A DNA stretch of 64,000 nt, taken from positions 18,375,014 through 18,439,013 of the forward strand of contig CM032801.1 in NCBI GenBank assembly GCA_019155185.1, in the 5' to 3' direction. Under the pieces are notes generated by a model, which did not search any database, was not told the DNA's origin, and saw only the letters and a program-made list of their open reading frames with translations. This DNA comes from Beaufortia kweichowensis (Eukaryota; Chordata; Actinopteri; Cypriniformes; Gastromyzontidae). Below, one piece after another: positions 42,790-53,068 of this stretch. The position numbers and the translations under genes are program-made. Numbering within the stretch: position 1 is the first letter of the stretch; each line of letters begins with the position of its first letter.

Positions 42790-44423
42790 ATGATCATCAA
42801 AGCACAATTTCTGAATCAGAAGAAGTTCATCAAAATCCCAGAGGCTTGCTTTGATTTCTTCATAGCAGAAGGTAAATGATGTTCAAACTTAATTGTAATG
42901 GCATATTTTTTTAATTATTTATTTTCACTGATTTAAGATTGCACTGTTCATTACTTTTTCACTGCATTTTCACTATCATTTTGGATTTCTTTTCTATCTA
43001 TATTTCAAATTGTTAATTATAATTATGATATTAGAAATAAAAGCTAAACGGACATATCGCCTTGCAGTAAAAAAGTTCTGGATACCTGAAGATGTTGCAG
43101 TCACAGTTACAGAGGTGGATAAAGACATGTTTCCAGATCTAGTAACCTCCAGTGAATTGGTTTTTGTCATAAATGATGAACTGAATGATGTTGGTGAGTG
43201 ATACGGGAGCATATCAAGTGTAATTTGATAACTCTAATAGCTGAATGAATGCTGGTTGTGTGGCATATTATGTAGGTTTTTTTATTTAGATTATTGTTAA
43301 TAATGTGGAGAACTGTAAGAATGTGAGGAAGTCACTAGTTTCACTGCAAGGTTTTGGACTAAGAGATAGTTTGCCAGTTCAAGTATTAAACAGACTAACA
43401 TAACACCAAATAACCCCATTTTGAACATTACAGATACACTGTCTCTAGCTTCAAAAAGCAGCTCGGACAGTGACTGGTTTAGTGCGAGACGATTCAGACA
43501 GGATGAGGATGAGGCTTCACAGAGTTTACAGGCCAGCATCATGAGTCCCATGCTGCCTTGCACAGACACTTAACATAAACCTGAGCTTCACATCTTATTG
43601 TGTAGAATTTGAATATCATTAGAATGTAAGTTTGTAGTAATGGTCATAGTTCAGGGACATTTAGCTATGCCTGCCTTTTCTGCTCTGATAATGTGTTTAT
43701 ACTATATGTTTATGTTTGTTTGTTTATAGTTAATTAAACAGATTCTACAGACAAGACCAGGTGGAGCAAATGTGCTGAAGGAGTATGAAGATACAGGGAC
43801 AATTAGTGATGAAATGAGAAGCATCTCTTATTACCCCAGGCTTCATGAAGAAAGAACACCAATAGGATCAGTATTTCGCAAGCTATTGCCCATCTGGTGG
43901 TATTTCACAAAGTAGGTAACTGGTGCACTTGTGGCATAATTTCTACAGCTAATAATTCATTATTATATAAACTGTAAAGTATGAGGTTGTACACTAACTT
44001 GATCAAATTGCCTAAACCTAAACTGAAATTAGCCTGTTAGTGCATTCCTGTTCTTTACAATGACATGTTAAATTAAGCGAAAAAAGACCAAAATAAATAA
44101 TGAACTATAAATTGTATTTGTTGCTGTCTGTCATTCAGTCATGCTGCAGTCTACAGGAACACCTTGAGAAACACTTGAGAACTGTCAGCCTCAGGAATCT
44201 GCAAGGGAAGCCATCAGTCGGTTCTTCGTTGTGGTGGATAAAAGTGAAGCTTCACTGGCAGCTAACAGATGAACTCTTTAAGGTCCATTTTGTTTTCAGC
44301 ATCAATTACGATCTTCCACTCAAAAATAAGTCCACCTTTCTTCAGACGACAGTTTACAGAATTGATGTCGGCACAACCAGTGAAAGCCCAAGGGTGAAAG
44401 AGCTCAGAGCAAACGATGTTTAG
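42790..44423 (+). pseudogene. PB1/SAMD3-like multi-exon gene remnant inside the transposon
   Basis: Exon 1 (from the ATG at 42790 to about 42871) reads MIIKAQFLNQKKFIKIPEAC and ends AEG/GTAAATG. Exon 2 (about 43034-43192) reads AKRTYRLAVKKFWIPEDVAV and TVTEVDKDMFPDLVTSSELV with a GTGAGT donor. Exon 3 (about 43432-43572) reads DTLSLASKSSSDSDWFSARR and ends in a stop. A further piece at 43729-43912 reads LIKQILQTRPGGANVLKEYE. A last piece near 44280-44423 reads TFLQTTVYRIDVGTTSESPR. This matches, from memory of fish annotations, a large family of ubiquitin-like/PB1-type N-terminus proteins often named SAMD3-like. Several deletions (a gap before EVDKDMF, a lost middle part) make it a pseudogene. 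The function of the family is unknown. Confidence 0.6.
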
Positions 44424-45037
44424 ATGTTGTATCTGTAAATCAAGTTAATTAGGCACCTTAAGCTTGTACATGGCTTGTATCCTGGCAAAAGTTTGAGCTG
44501 GTTTGTGCACAGGATGGTTGTTTCAGCAAGAATACTTAAAAGCCATTTGATTTACAAAAGTCCTATGGCAATGGACTCTTTTTATACACTGTTTTGGACT
44601 CTTACTTGTAAAATGTGTATTCATGTCACTGGTTCAATGGCTTTGTGTTCTTGAAATAAAGTCTTGAAAGAATAACAAACATATGTTTAATTCTTGATTT
44701 ATTTATTTTCAGATGATTTCAATGATTTGTTAATGTTTTTACAGTTCTAAAAGAAGGGAATTTATAACTCACAGTAATCTAAAAAATGTTTAGCCAACAC
44801 CAGGATAGTGTATAATATAATAATAACTCTGTTGGTGTTTCCCTCAAACTCTGTGAAAGTGTTGTTGATATCTGTGTTGGTGTTTATATTGTAACTCTTG
44901 TGTTGGTGTTGGTGTTTGGAGAGGAACACTTCTGAAAGTGTTGAAAACACTTTGTGGATGGTTCCCATATATACACACTTTTAAAGTGTTGAAATGAACT
45001 CTATTGGTGTTCATGTCTGGATTTCAAATTTACTGTG

Positions 45038-45065
45038 CAGAATCTCCCTCCATCACTGACACCAT
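45038..45065 (-). pseudogene. Immunoglobulin exon D, 5' end
   Basis: The complement starts behind the acceptor AATTGAAG and reads ATGGTGTCAGTGATGGAGGG, then AGATTCTG, the strand-A end of the V domain, directly continuous in frame with the part at 40861-41120. It is separated from it by the 3.9-kb element. Confidence 0.7.
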
Positions 45066-45960
45066 CTTCAATTAATCCGGATCAACACCAAACAAAACTC
45101 ACAGCTGACATTTAATACTTCACTTTTTTCTTCTAGACATCAATGAGATAAAATTGAGATCAAATGTAAAGTCTTGTGCGCCTCAGATATATTTCTTAAG
45201 AAAAACAGTCAGAGATCTCACAAATGTCTCTGTCATTAGAGTTCAGAAGAACTCGGATTTATCAAGTCTGACATTAAAAGTCAATATTATTGACAATTTC
45301 AGCATGAACTCAAATGTTTCTCATCAAATTTACTCAAATGCAGATTATTTTACCTCAATCTACATGCATTTACACCTCCATACTCTTCATGTAGTTTAAT
45401 AATTGACTCATCTTTCTGTTTTATTACAATTTTGGGAGATACAGAGACTAATTTGATCTGTAAATGAAACCTAACAGAGAACTCCATCAAAACTCTTGTT
45501 TCTTATATTGATATTTTGCTCTGTCATTTGAGCACTTAAAACCCATTGACTACCTTTGAGATGAGAGTATTTGTACCGATAATAAATTGCACCCAAAACA
45601 GCAGGACAACGATGTGTTACACGTCAGGTAAGAGACAAAGTCAAGTAGTAAAGTGAACAAAGGTTTACTAGTAACAGTTCAACAGAAACAAATCCATCCA
45701 GGTAAAAAACGCACTGCAGAAAGCCATCAAACTTCTTAAGAACAAAACTCCATCCGTGTCGGGCATCCAAAAACACAGGTAACAAAATAAACAGTTAGTT
45801 TTCCGCTTTAAACACTTTAAAAGCGTTTATCACTTAAGCTCAACAGCACACAGGGGCTTATCATATAAAAGCAGTCAAATAAATTTGTTACTGTATATGT
45901 TGATGATGTAAACAGAGGTTACACATGTAGAGCATGTTCTGCGTCATTCAACAGTGGCAT
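45066..45960. other. Probable intron of the immunoglobulin gene
   Basis: No gene is seen. AT-rich sequence upstream (in minus-strand sense) of exon D. The plus-strand open frame at 45154-45399 has no domain and is rejected. Confidence 0.35.
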
Positions 45961-45961
45961 C

Positions 45962-45965
<4 letters not shown>

Positions 45966-46052
<87 letters not shown>
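45966..46052. repeat. GA microsatellite
   Basis: About 87 bp of nearly pure GA dinucleotides with one GG interruption. On the minus strand it is a CT tract in the intron of the immunoglobulin locus. A further GA run of about 36 bp lies at 46284-46318. Confidence 0.9.
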
Positions 46053-46054
<2 letters not shown>

Positions 46055-46063
46055 CCTCAGAAC

Positions 46064-46235
46064 AAAATCCTTTAAATCAGTAAATTGAAATGAAAATGAA
46101 ATGAAATGAAAGTGTTGTGAGTCTAATGCAGTTATAGGACAGCTATCACTGCTAACAGAACCTGTAAAACAGAAATCACATTGAAAGTGTTTCCTGCACA
46201 GAGAAACTTATATTTTAGACACATTTTGATTTGTT
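46064..46235 (-). repeat. Duplicated intron segment (copy 1)
   Basis: About 170 bp, nearly identical to 63119-63278, including TTTAAATCAGTAAATTGAAA, GTGTTGTGAGTCTAATG and CACTGCTAACAGAACCT. Both copies lie near immunoglobulin exons, so this marks a duplication of the gene rather than a transposon. A possible 42-bp exon with a CT-tract acceptor follows at 46238-46279 on the minus strand (SENVAAVIKQKS), unproven. Confidence 0.7.
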
Positions 46236-46279
46236 ACCTGATTTCTGCTTGATCACTGCTGCTACGTTTTCAGATTCTG

Positions 46280-46321
<42 letters not shown>

Positions 46322-46349
46322 ATGAGAGAATATGAGAGAATTGAATTGA

Positions 46350-47825
46350 ATTTGAAAAAAAAATTATTTACAAATACACAAGATTCTTTACAAAAGACTT
46401 AAAAACAATACATACCGCACAATCACATTAAATAAAAAAAATAAAACACCATCAGATTATAAAGTAGACACCAAAACATCTTCAGCTAAAACACACACAA
46501 CACCATAGCTGCACCAAATTTGCTCAAAAGTGGAAAGATCTTTCATGGTTCTATAAAACTGAAAATCAACCAATACTCTAGATCTGACCAAAGCCAAAAA
46601 AAACATGCGAACATCCCCACTTGGCCTTTGTTCAATCCTATTCTTTCGGTTGATATAAACAGCCAGCTTTGCTTGTCCTAAGATAAAATTCAACATCTGA
46701 CAGATAAACCGTTTCTTCTGAGCATATTTAAAACCTAGAATAAATCCTCCACTGTATATCGCCTACCCTTTTAGACACTGGTGGCTTATATAAAGATCTC
46801 CATTCGGGTTATATCTCGCTGTTCAGTTTAAAACAGATTTCATGGTGTATCAAGTCTTCCACCCAGCCACTTTTTATTAAAAACCAATACACAGGCACAA
46901 TACAAGTTTTTTCCTTCACTTGACAAGAAGTGTAATAGCAAGGATTCATATGATTTTGGAAGAAAACTTGTGTCCTCATCAAAAATGGGTTTCACAAATA
47001 AACAGGGAAAAGGATCCTCAATATCAGGAGCACAAACCCAGTAAAAAAATCTTTCAACATCTGATCTTCTTCAGCTGTGAAACAATCTTTTAGCCTAGTT
47101 AAAAATTGCGTGAACAGGCGAACAGACCTGATTCCCAAAAGCTTAGAAGTTGCCTCCACATGCTCAAAATGAGGTCCAGTCAGAGTCAATAAATGTCCTA
47201 AGGTAAAGACCTTGGCTTCCGAAAGAAGAAAGATGCTGAACCCTGGTAAGTTGCAATGTGTAGAGACATCCAGTCGGGCTCCAAATATCAATGGTTCCTG
47301 TAGTAGCCAGTGAAGAGAGGATACATTTTCAGTCTCATGAACGTGAAAGAGCCTCCACACTTTGAAAAGATTCCGATAAAAGATGGGTATTTCTGATAAA
47401 TCCAGCTTGGTTGAATCCATTAGAAAGAGTGTTTTATCCAATCCCAAACCTCCTAGAGTATGCAGAATAGTGCAGCTGACCTTTTACCAGCCAACAACCC
47501 GTTGGTCCATCCAAGAATCTTCTTAAAAAAACATAAACGAAAAGCCCCAATTCTGACTAAGCCTTGTCCACCTTCATCTTTTGGGAGATATAAGATACTC
47601 CGTGGGACCCAATGTAGTTTATCCCAAAAAAAATTAACAAGAGCAGCTTGCACTTCAGCTAAGAATTGTGGGGGTCAACACAAGCCAATCTATGGCAAAG
47701 AGAAGAAGCAACTAGATTGTTTACAACAAGAGTTCTCCCTCTATAGGACATATTTGGCAGTAACCATTTCCATTTGTCTAATCGTCCTTTAATTTTTTCT
47801 AAAAAGCCCCTCCAGCTTAACTGAA
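46350..47825 (-). mobile_element. Tx1/L1-type LINE, 5'-truncated copy B
   Basis: Minus-strand ORF2 end of a Tx1-like L1. The start, near 47825, reads LSWRGFLEKIKGRLDKWKWL; then MQAALVNFFWDKLHWVPRSI and LYLPKDEGGQGLVRIGAFRL (47453-47653). Next is HWLLQEPLIFGARLDVSTHC near 47300, and finally ILGQAKLAVYINRKNRIEQR near 46630-46690. It matches copy A (48930-50106) over the same stretch, so the two are head-to-tail copies on the same strand. Several stops and frameshifts are present. The 3' end is near 46350, by an A/T-rich tail next to the GA microsatellite. Confidence 0.82.
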
Positions 47826-47854
47826 GGATGACTATCATACATGTTTCTTTTTCT

Positions 47855-47946
47855 GCACAAAGGTGGGGGCTTGTGAGATAGGGCAGGAGAGCATAGCACT
47901 GAGTGAGCAAAGGTGGGGGCTTGTGAGATAAGGCAGAAGAGCAGAA
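47855..47946. repeat. Short tandem duplication
   Basis: CAAAGGTGGGGGCTTGTGAG begins at 47859 and again at 47910, so the unit is about 51 bp, two copies with few mismatches. It lies between the two Tx1/L1 copies. Confidence 0.75.
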
Positions 47947-48059
47947 GGTGTGTAATAGAGTGAGTATGAATATGTATATATGAGTAAGAATGTGTGCTTC
48001 TGTGTACAGGCCTTCACTCTGCATTGACACAGAGCTGAACGCCTCTCATGAGATTAAAC

Positions 48060-51000
48060 TTTTCATTGACTACACAATTTTTAAACATTTTTATTAAGAC
48101 TATCCACAACACCAATTATAAAATTCAGCAATTGACAGACATATTTCTTACTTTGACTGTATTTAACACCCAAAATGAAAATCCTTTCAGAAAAAAATTC
48201 ATTAAGACCATGAAAAATTCCTTTTACAACATCAAAGAAGGATACTAATCTAGTACAAAAGCATGAACATTTTTTCTCTTTGAAAACAAAAAGGGACAAT
48301 CATCTTTAACTTCCACATTCAATATGGAGAAAAAATAATTTAAAATCCCACTTGAAGTATCCTCCATTGTAAGTCACCCACTTTTTTTTTTTGATAATGG
48401 CGGTTTATATATAACTCTCCATTCTGGTTTTACATTTTCATCTAAACCAAAGAAAAGTCTCCACGGTGTATCTGACTTCCCAACGAGATAATTCTTGTTT
48501 AAAACCATCACACAAACTTTATACAATAGTTTTCCTTTAGTAGACAACTGTCACGGTTTCACCTTGCACCTCTTGTTTGAACTGCAACTCCCACGATCCT
48601 CTGCACCTCACCACCTGTCCACCATCTGTCATCATTTCATCAGCACTCAGCCCCGCAACCAGCTTCACCTGTTCCCCGTCATCACCGGACTCTTTAAAAG
48701 TGTGTGTTTGCTTTCAGTGCTTGTCTGGTGTTGTTGTTTTGTATACGTGTGGTAACCCTGTTAAGATATTTACGAGTTCTCTGTAAGTCAGCCGTGCATT
48801 TTCTGCCTGCTTGCATTTTTCCCCTCTGAAGTGAGGTCTGTACCAGTTTTTGTATTTCCACTGATGAAGTTCAGTAAAAGACTTGAATTTGACATTCTCG
48901 TGTTCTGTCTCATCTGACCCACGCTAACAACAACAGGTCCAACCACTTCGAGTTCCACATTTTAAAAAAAGAACCTTTGAGTCCATCCAACTTTGGTGAA
49001 AACATCAGACAAGGGAAACAATCCTTTTCATCAGGCACAGATGCTCCAGAAAAATAGTCTTTTATCATTTGGCTCTCTTCTACTGTAAAAGTAGATTTCA
49101 AATTCGTTAAAAAGAGAGAGACCAATCTAATCGATCTGGTGCCTAAAGAATGGGCTACCATTTCTGCATTATCCAAATTCTCTCTAGCTAGATCCAGAAA
49201 TTGTCTTAAAATAATTACCTTTGATTCTTTAAGCTTAAAACCCCAATTAAAAAAAACTGTTGTTGTCAGTAGCATCAAGACGGGCACCAAGAAGTAAAGG
49301 TGCTTCTAGAAGCCAGTGCAATGAGTACAGATTTTCCGCTTTCTGAATGCGAAACAAGCTCCAAACTTTAAAAAGACTCCTATAAAAAGATGGAAAAAGT
49401 CCATTTTTAAAGGGTTTAGTAGAAAAATATGTTTATCCAAAGCCAAGCATCCATAATTCTGCAAAATGATATGGGCGACTGCCCTCCAGCTTACATCCGC
49501 TGCCCCATCCAAAAGTCTCTGCAAAAAACGTAACTGAAAAGCGGCCATTCTGCTTTGTAGATGAATCAGTCCTTGCCCTACTTCTTCTTTCGGTAGATAA
49601 AGAATGCTTTGTTGAACCCAGTGTAATCTGTCCCAAAAAAAGTCCACAAGAATCCCTTGTAATTTTCCTAATAATTGAGAAGGAGGATCAATGCATGCCA
49701 ACTTATGCCACAATGAAAAAGCGACTAGGTTATTACTGACAACAATGCGTCCTCTGTATGGCATTCTAGAAAGCAGCCATTTCCATTTCTCTAAACGTCC
49801 TTTCATTTTTTCAACAACTCCATCCCAATTCTTCTGTTGAGTCATGTCATCCCCTAAAAAAACTCCCAAATATTTTAAACCACCATCAGGAAGTTTTGGC
49901 TTACCATTATTCCATTTACCAACCAAAAGCGTTTCACATTTTTTCCAATTAACCTTTGCTGAAGAGACCAAAGAAAAATCATTAATTACATTAAATAAAC
50001 TTTGTACATCTTTTTGCCCACTGACAAAAACCATTACATCATCAATATAAGCTAATAAACATACATTTTTTGTACTTTTACAGTTTGGCAAGTGTAAACC
50101 AATCATTTTCCCCTTATTTGTTGCAATAAAGGCTCAATGGCCAATGAGTACAGCATACCAGATAATGCGCAACCTTGTCTTACACCCCTTTTAACCTGAA
50201 ATGGAGCACATAAACCGCCATTTATCTTTAAAACACTTTCCACCTCACTATAGAGTACCTGGACCATCTTAATAAATTTTTGCTTAAAACCAAAAGCTTC
50301 TAGAGTTTTCCACAAATAATGGCGTTCAACTCTATCAAACGCTTTCTCTTGGTCCAGAGAAATCAAACCAAAATCCAAATTGCTTAATTTTGACACTTCC
50401 AATGCATCACAAATCAGAGATATTATCAACAATGGATCTCAATGCTGAACACAGTAGGACTGGTCTGGATGAATTACATCACTTATTAATCCAGCCAATC
50501 TATTTGCCAAAACCTTAGAGAGCAGTTTGTAATCACACCAAAGAAGTGAAACAGGTCAGCCAATTTTTTGTCTGTCAAATCTCCTTTCTTTGGTATTAGT
50601 GTCATCACTGCCCTCCTGCTGCTCAACGGCAACATACCTTTTGACAGACTATCACTCAGCACTTGCAGCAAATCCATGCCCAACTCTGCCTAGAAAGACT
50701 TATAAAAGTCAACTGGGAGGCCATCAATCCCAGGAGCTTTTCCCAATTCCATGCCCTGAAGGGCCTTATACAGCTCTCCCAGACTCAGCACACCTGAAAG
50801 AGCTGCACTACCCTCTTCTGACATTTTTGGTAGGGGAGCTCAAGAAAACATTTTCCCTCATCATTCTCCCACATCATACTCACTTCTATAAAGATTCTTG
50901 TAAAACCAACTGCTTCCGAATATCACTTTTCAGCAAAACATGGCCTTCTTCAGACCCCGGAGGGCCTGAATTAATCTCTTCTGACCATTTTTTTTTCTCT

Positions 51001-53068
51001 AAACAAAAAATAATTTTGATGGTGCGTCCATATGACTTATGTTTTGAAATCTTGATCTGACCAGTGCCCCCTGTGTTCTATATTCCAGCAGATCTGCTAA
51101 CTGGGCTTTCTTTAAAAAAAAAACATAAAAATGATGATTTTCCCCAGTGGAATCAGCTATTTGTTGACATTCAATTAATTCATTTTTCTAATATATGCAA
51201 AGATTTTTTAAACTCTATAGTGACGATTCACGAAAGTGTATTGTTGACACAATTGCCTAATTTGGACAACATCCCACTACTGTTGTAATGATTCAAAATT
51301 TAACTTGGATTTCCTATAATTCTTCCAGAAATACTTAAAGGAATCCCTAAAAACACTATCACTCAATAATGAAATATTAAAATGCCAATAAGCACTTCTA
51401 GATTTGATAGCATTCAAAATAAAACTACATTTCACCATACTGTGATCAGAAAAGCCTATTGGGATGATAGAGCAATTTTTAAAAATATTAAGCTGATATT
51501 TAAAACTATATAGTCTGTCTAACCTGGCAAGAGAAGCCATATTATCCCTCATATGAACCCATGTATATTGTCTTGCATTTCCATTCAACTGCCTCCAAAT
51601 ATCACATTGTTCATTCTTCTTAATTAGCTGAATGAGACACTTTTGAGGAGCCAAGTGTGGTTCAATATGGTTTCTATCAATCATATCTTCTGTACAGTTA
51701 AAATCTTCCCCCAAAAATAAATATTCTTCTTCTGAACAACCTTGTAAAGTGTTACACAAAAGATCTAAAAAATCATTCTTTCAACAGGTGTTGTTGGAGC
51801 ATAAATACAGATAAAAACTAGAACATAACTTTCAAAATAGCTCTAACTTTAAGTAATGTTCCTTTAACAACTTCATCCACCACATAAGAAAGTGGAATAA
51901 AACTTTTAGAAAATAACACTGGAACTCCTGCACTTATTGAAGTGTTATGATTTAAAACAGTTAACCCCTCAAATTCTTTTCCCAATCTGCAGCATTCCCT
52001 CCATCACTATGTGTTTCTTGTAACATGAAGATATCAAGCTTCTTCTGTTTCATTAACTCATTTAACATTAACCTTTTCTTAAAATCTCTAGCACCATTCA
52101 CATTCAGGGTAGCTAATCCAATTTCACACAGAGCAAAGAGAAAAAAAGATAGCGAAAAAAGGAAAAACACTCTCTTTAATGTGAAAATTAAAACCAAACT
52201 ACTAAACATCATTCTTTTAATTTTTCCAAATTCCATACCTGTCACAACTTCAGTTTCTATATTAGGTGTCTCGTCGCAAGTAACCACCTCTGTCTCTCTA
52301 TAGGATTAATCCTGTACACCTGCATTCCGTAAAACTATGCCAGCTTTACTCGTGCTTGGATAGGAACTATCATCCCCTTTCTCAGTGACTTCCTTTTCTG
52401 GGCAGTTGCGAATCAAATGTCCTGTTTTTCCACAGCCAAAGCACTCAAAATCGTCAACCTTAAAACTAAGTGAAAGATCCAATTCCTCATCATCCTGAAC
52501 AATCATGTATACAAATCTCCTAAAAGAAACAATATGCATCAAAGAAGGGAAGTCAGCTAATGGGGATCTTTTAATGGGGGAAACCAATTTTCCATAACGT
52601 GATAAAGCATTTGTTATTATCTAGATCACTGAGAAAAGGTGGAACATTTGATAAGGTGACTCTTTTGGCATCGAGGGGAAGAACAGAGACAAACTCGCCA
52701 TCAATCACAATTCCCTCTCAACTACTTCATTCACTTTTCTCGGCTACTAAGAAAAATCACTGTAGCGCTATTCATCCTGGATGCTGATAAAATACAACCG
52801 TGTCCTACAACCTCACCAACTGCCAGGCAAATCGCCTCTACACTCACCGCTTCGCGCCACCTTGACAGCATGGCCTTGGCATTGAGTGTAGATAAAACCA
52901 GTAGCGGGGCCGTCATGCTTTACTCTGGTAAAAGAAAACCGGTAGCACAACGGTCCAAAACTACTCCAAAAATAACACTAACACAACAAAATACAAAAAA
53001 CAAAACAAAAAGAAAACGCAAAGACAGAAATCATTCACTCACTGCGCTGCAGCTCAAAGCCACTCAGT
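48060..53068 (-). mobile_element. Tx1/L1-type LINE, copy A
   Basis: A long minus-strand copy with parts in order. ORF1 end with the CCHC knuckle CFGCGKTGHLIRNC (52306-52587). APE endonuclease: ATLNVNGARDFKKRLMLNEL and IFMLQETHSDGG at 51961-52287; LFLGEDFNCTEDMIDRNHIE and the SDHSMV motif at 51277-51759. RT: FGLISLDQEKAFDRVERHYL and VRQGCALSGMLYSLAIEP at 50103-50432; LLAYIDDVMVFVSGQKDVQS with the YIDD active site at 49306-50106. C-terminal region at 48910-49290, continuing past the solo LTR to about 48060. Many stops and frameshifts separate the blocks, so it is inactive. It begins at the hAT boundary at 53069. Confidence 0.85.
48549..48929 (+). mobile_element. Solo LTR, Gypsy-type
   Basis: 381 bp from TGTCACGGTTTCACC to CACGCTAACA with a perfect target duplication ACAAC (48544-48548 and 48930-48934). 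It interrupts the C-terminal region of Tx1/L1 copy A; the protein text continues across the site. A CTTTAAAAGTG promoter-like stretch lies near 48691. Confidence 0.9.

Larger units (their letters stand above)
41121..45037 (+). mobile_element. CACAGTAAAT-terminus element carrying a PB1/SAMD3-like gene
   Basis: 3917 bp inserted in immunoglobulin exon D. The ends are inverted, CACAGTAAAT at 41121 and ATTTACTGTG at 45037. Removing the element with one CA rejoins the exon frame (GDSATLKT), so the target duplication is 2-4 bp (CA, GCA or TGCA, ambiguous). Both subterminal regions are rich in GTGTTG or its complement, CAACAC. No transposase is visible. Inside lies a multi-exon gene remnant, exons at about 42790-44423, preceded by a noncoding first exon with a TGGAAGACAG/TGGTAAG-type donor near 41398. 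A solo LTR sits in its first intron. The superfamily is not recognised. Confidence 0.78.

Noticed and set aside
42994..43212. Minus-strand ORF inside the carried gene
   Set aside because: Antisense of exon 2 of the PB1/SAMD3-like remnant.
47858..47946. CRISPR-like repeat
   Set aside because: Only two copies of a 51-bp tandem unit in a vertebrate-type sequence; simple duplication.
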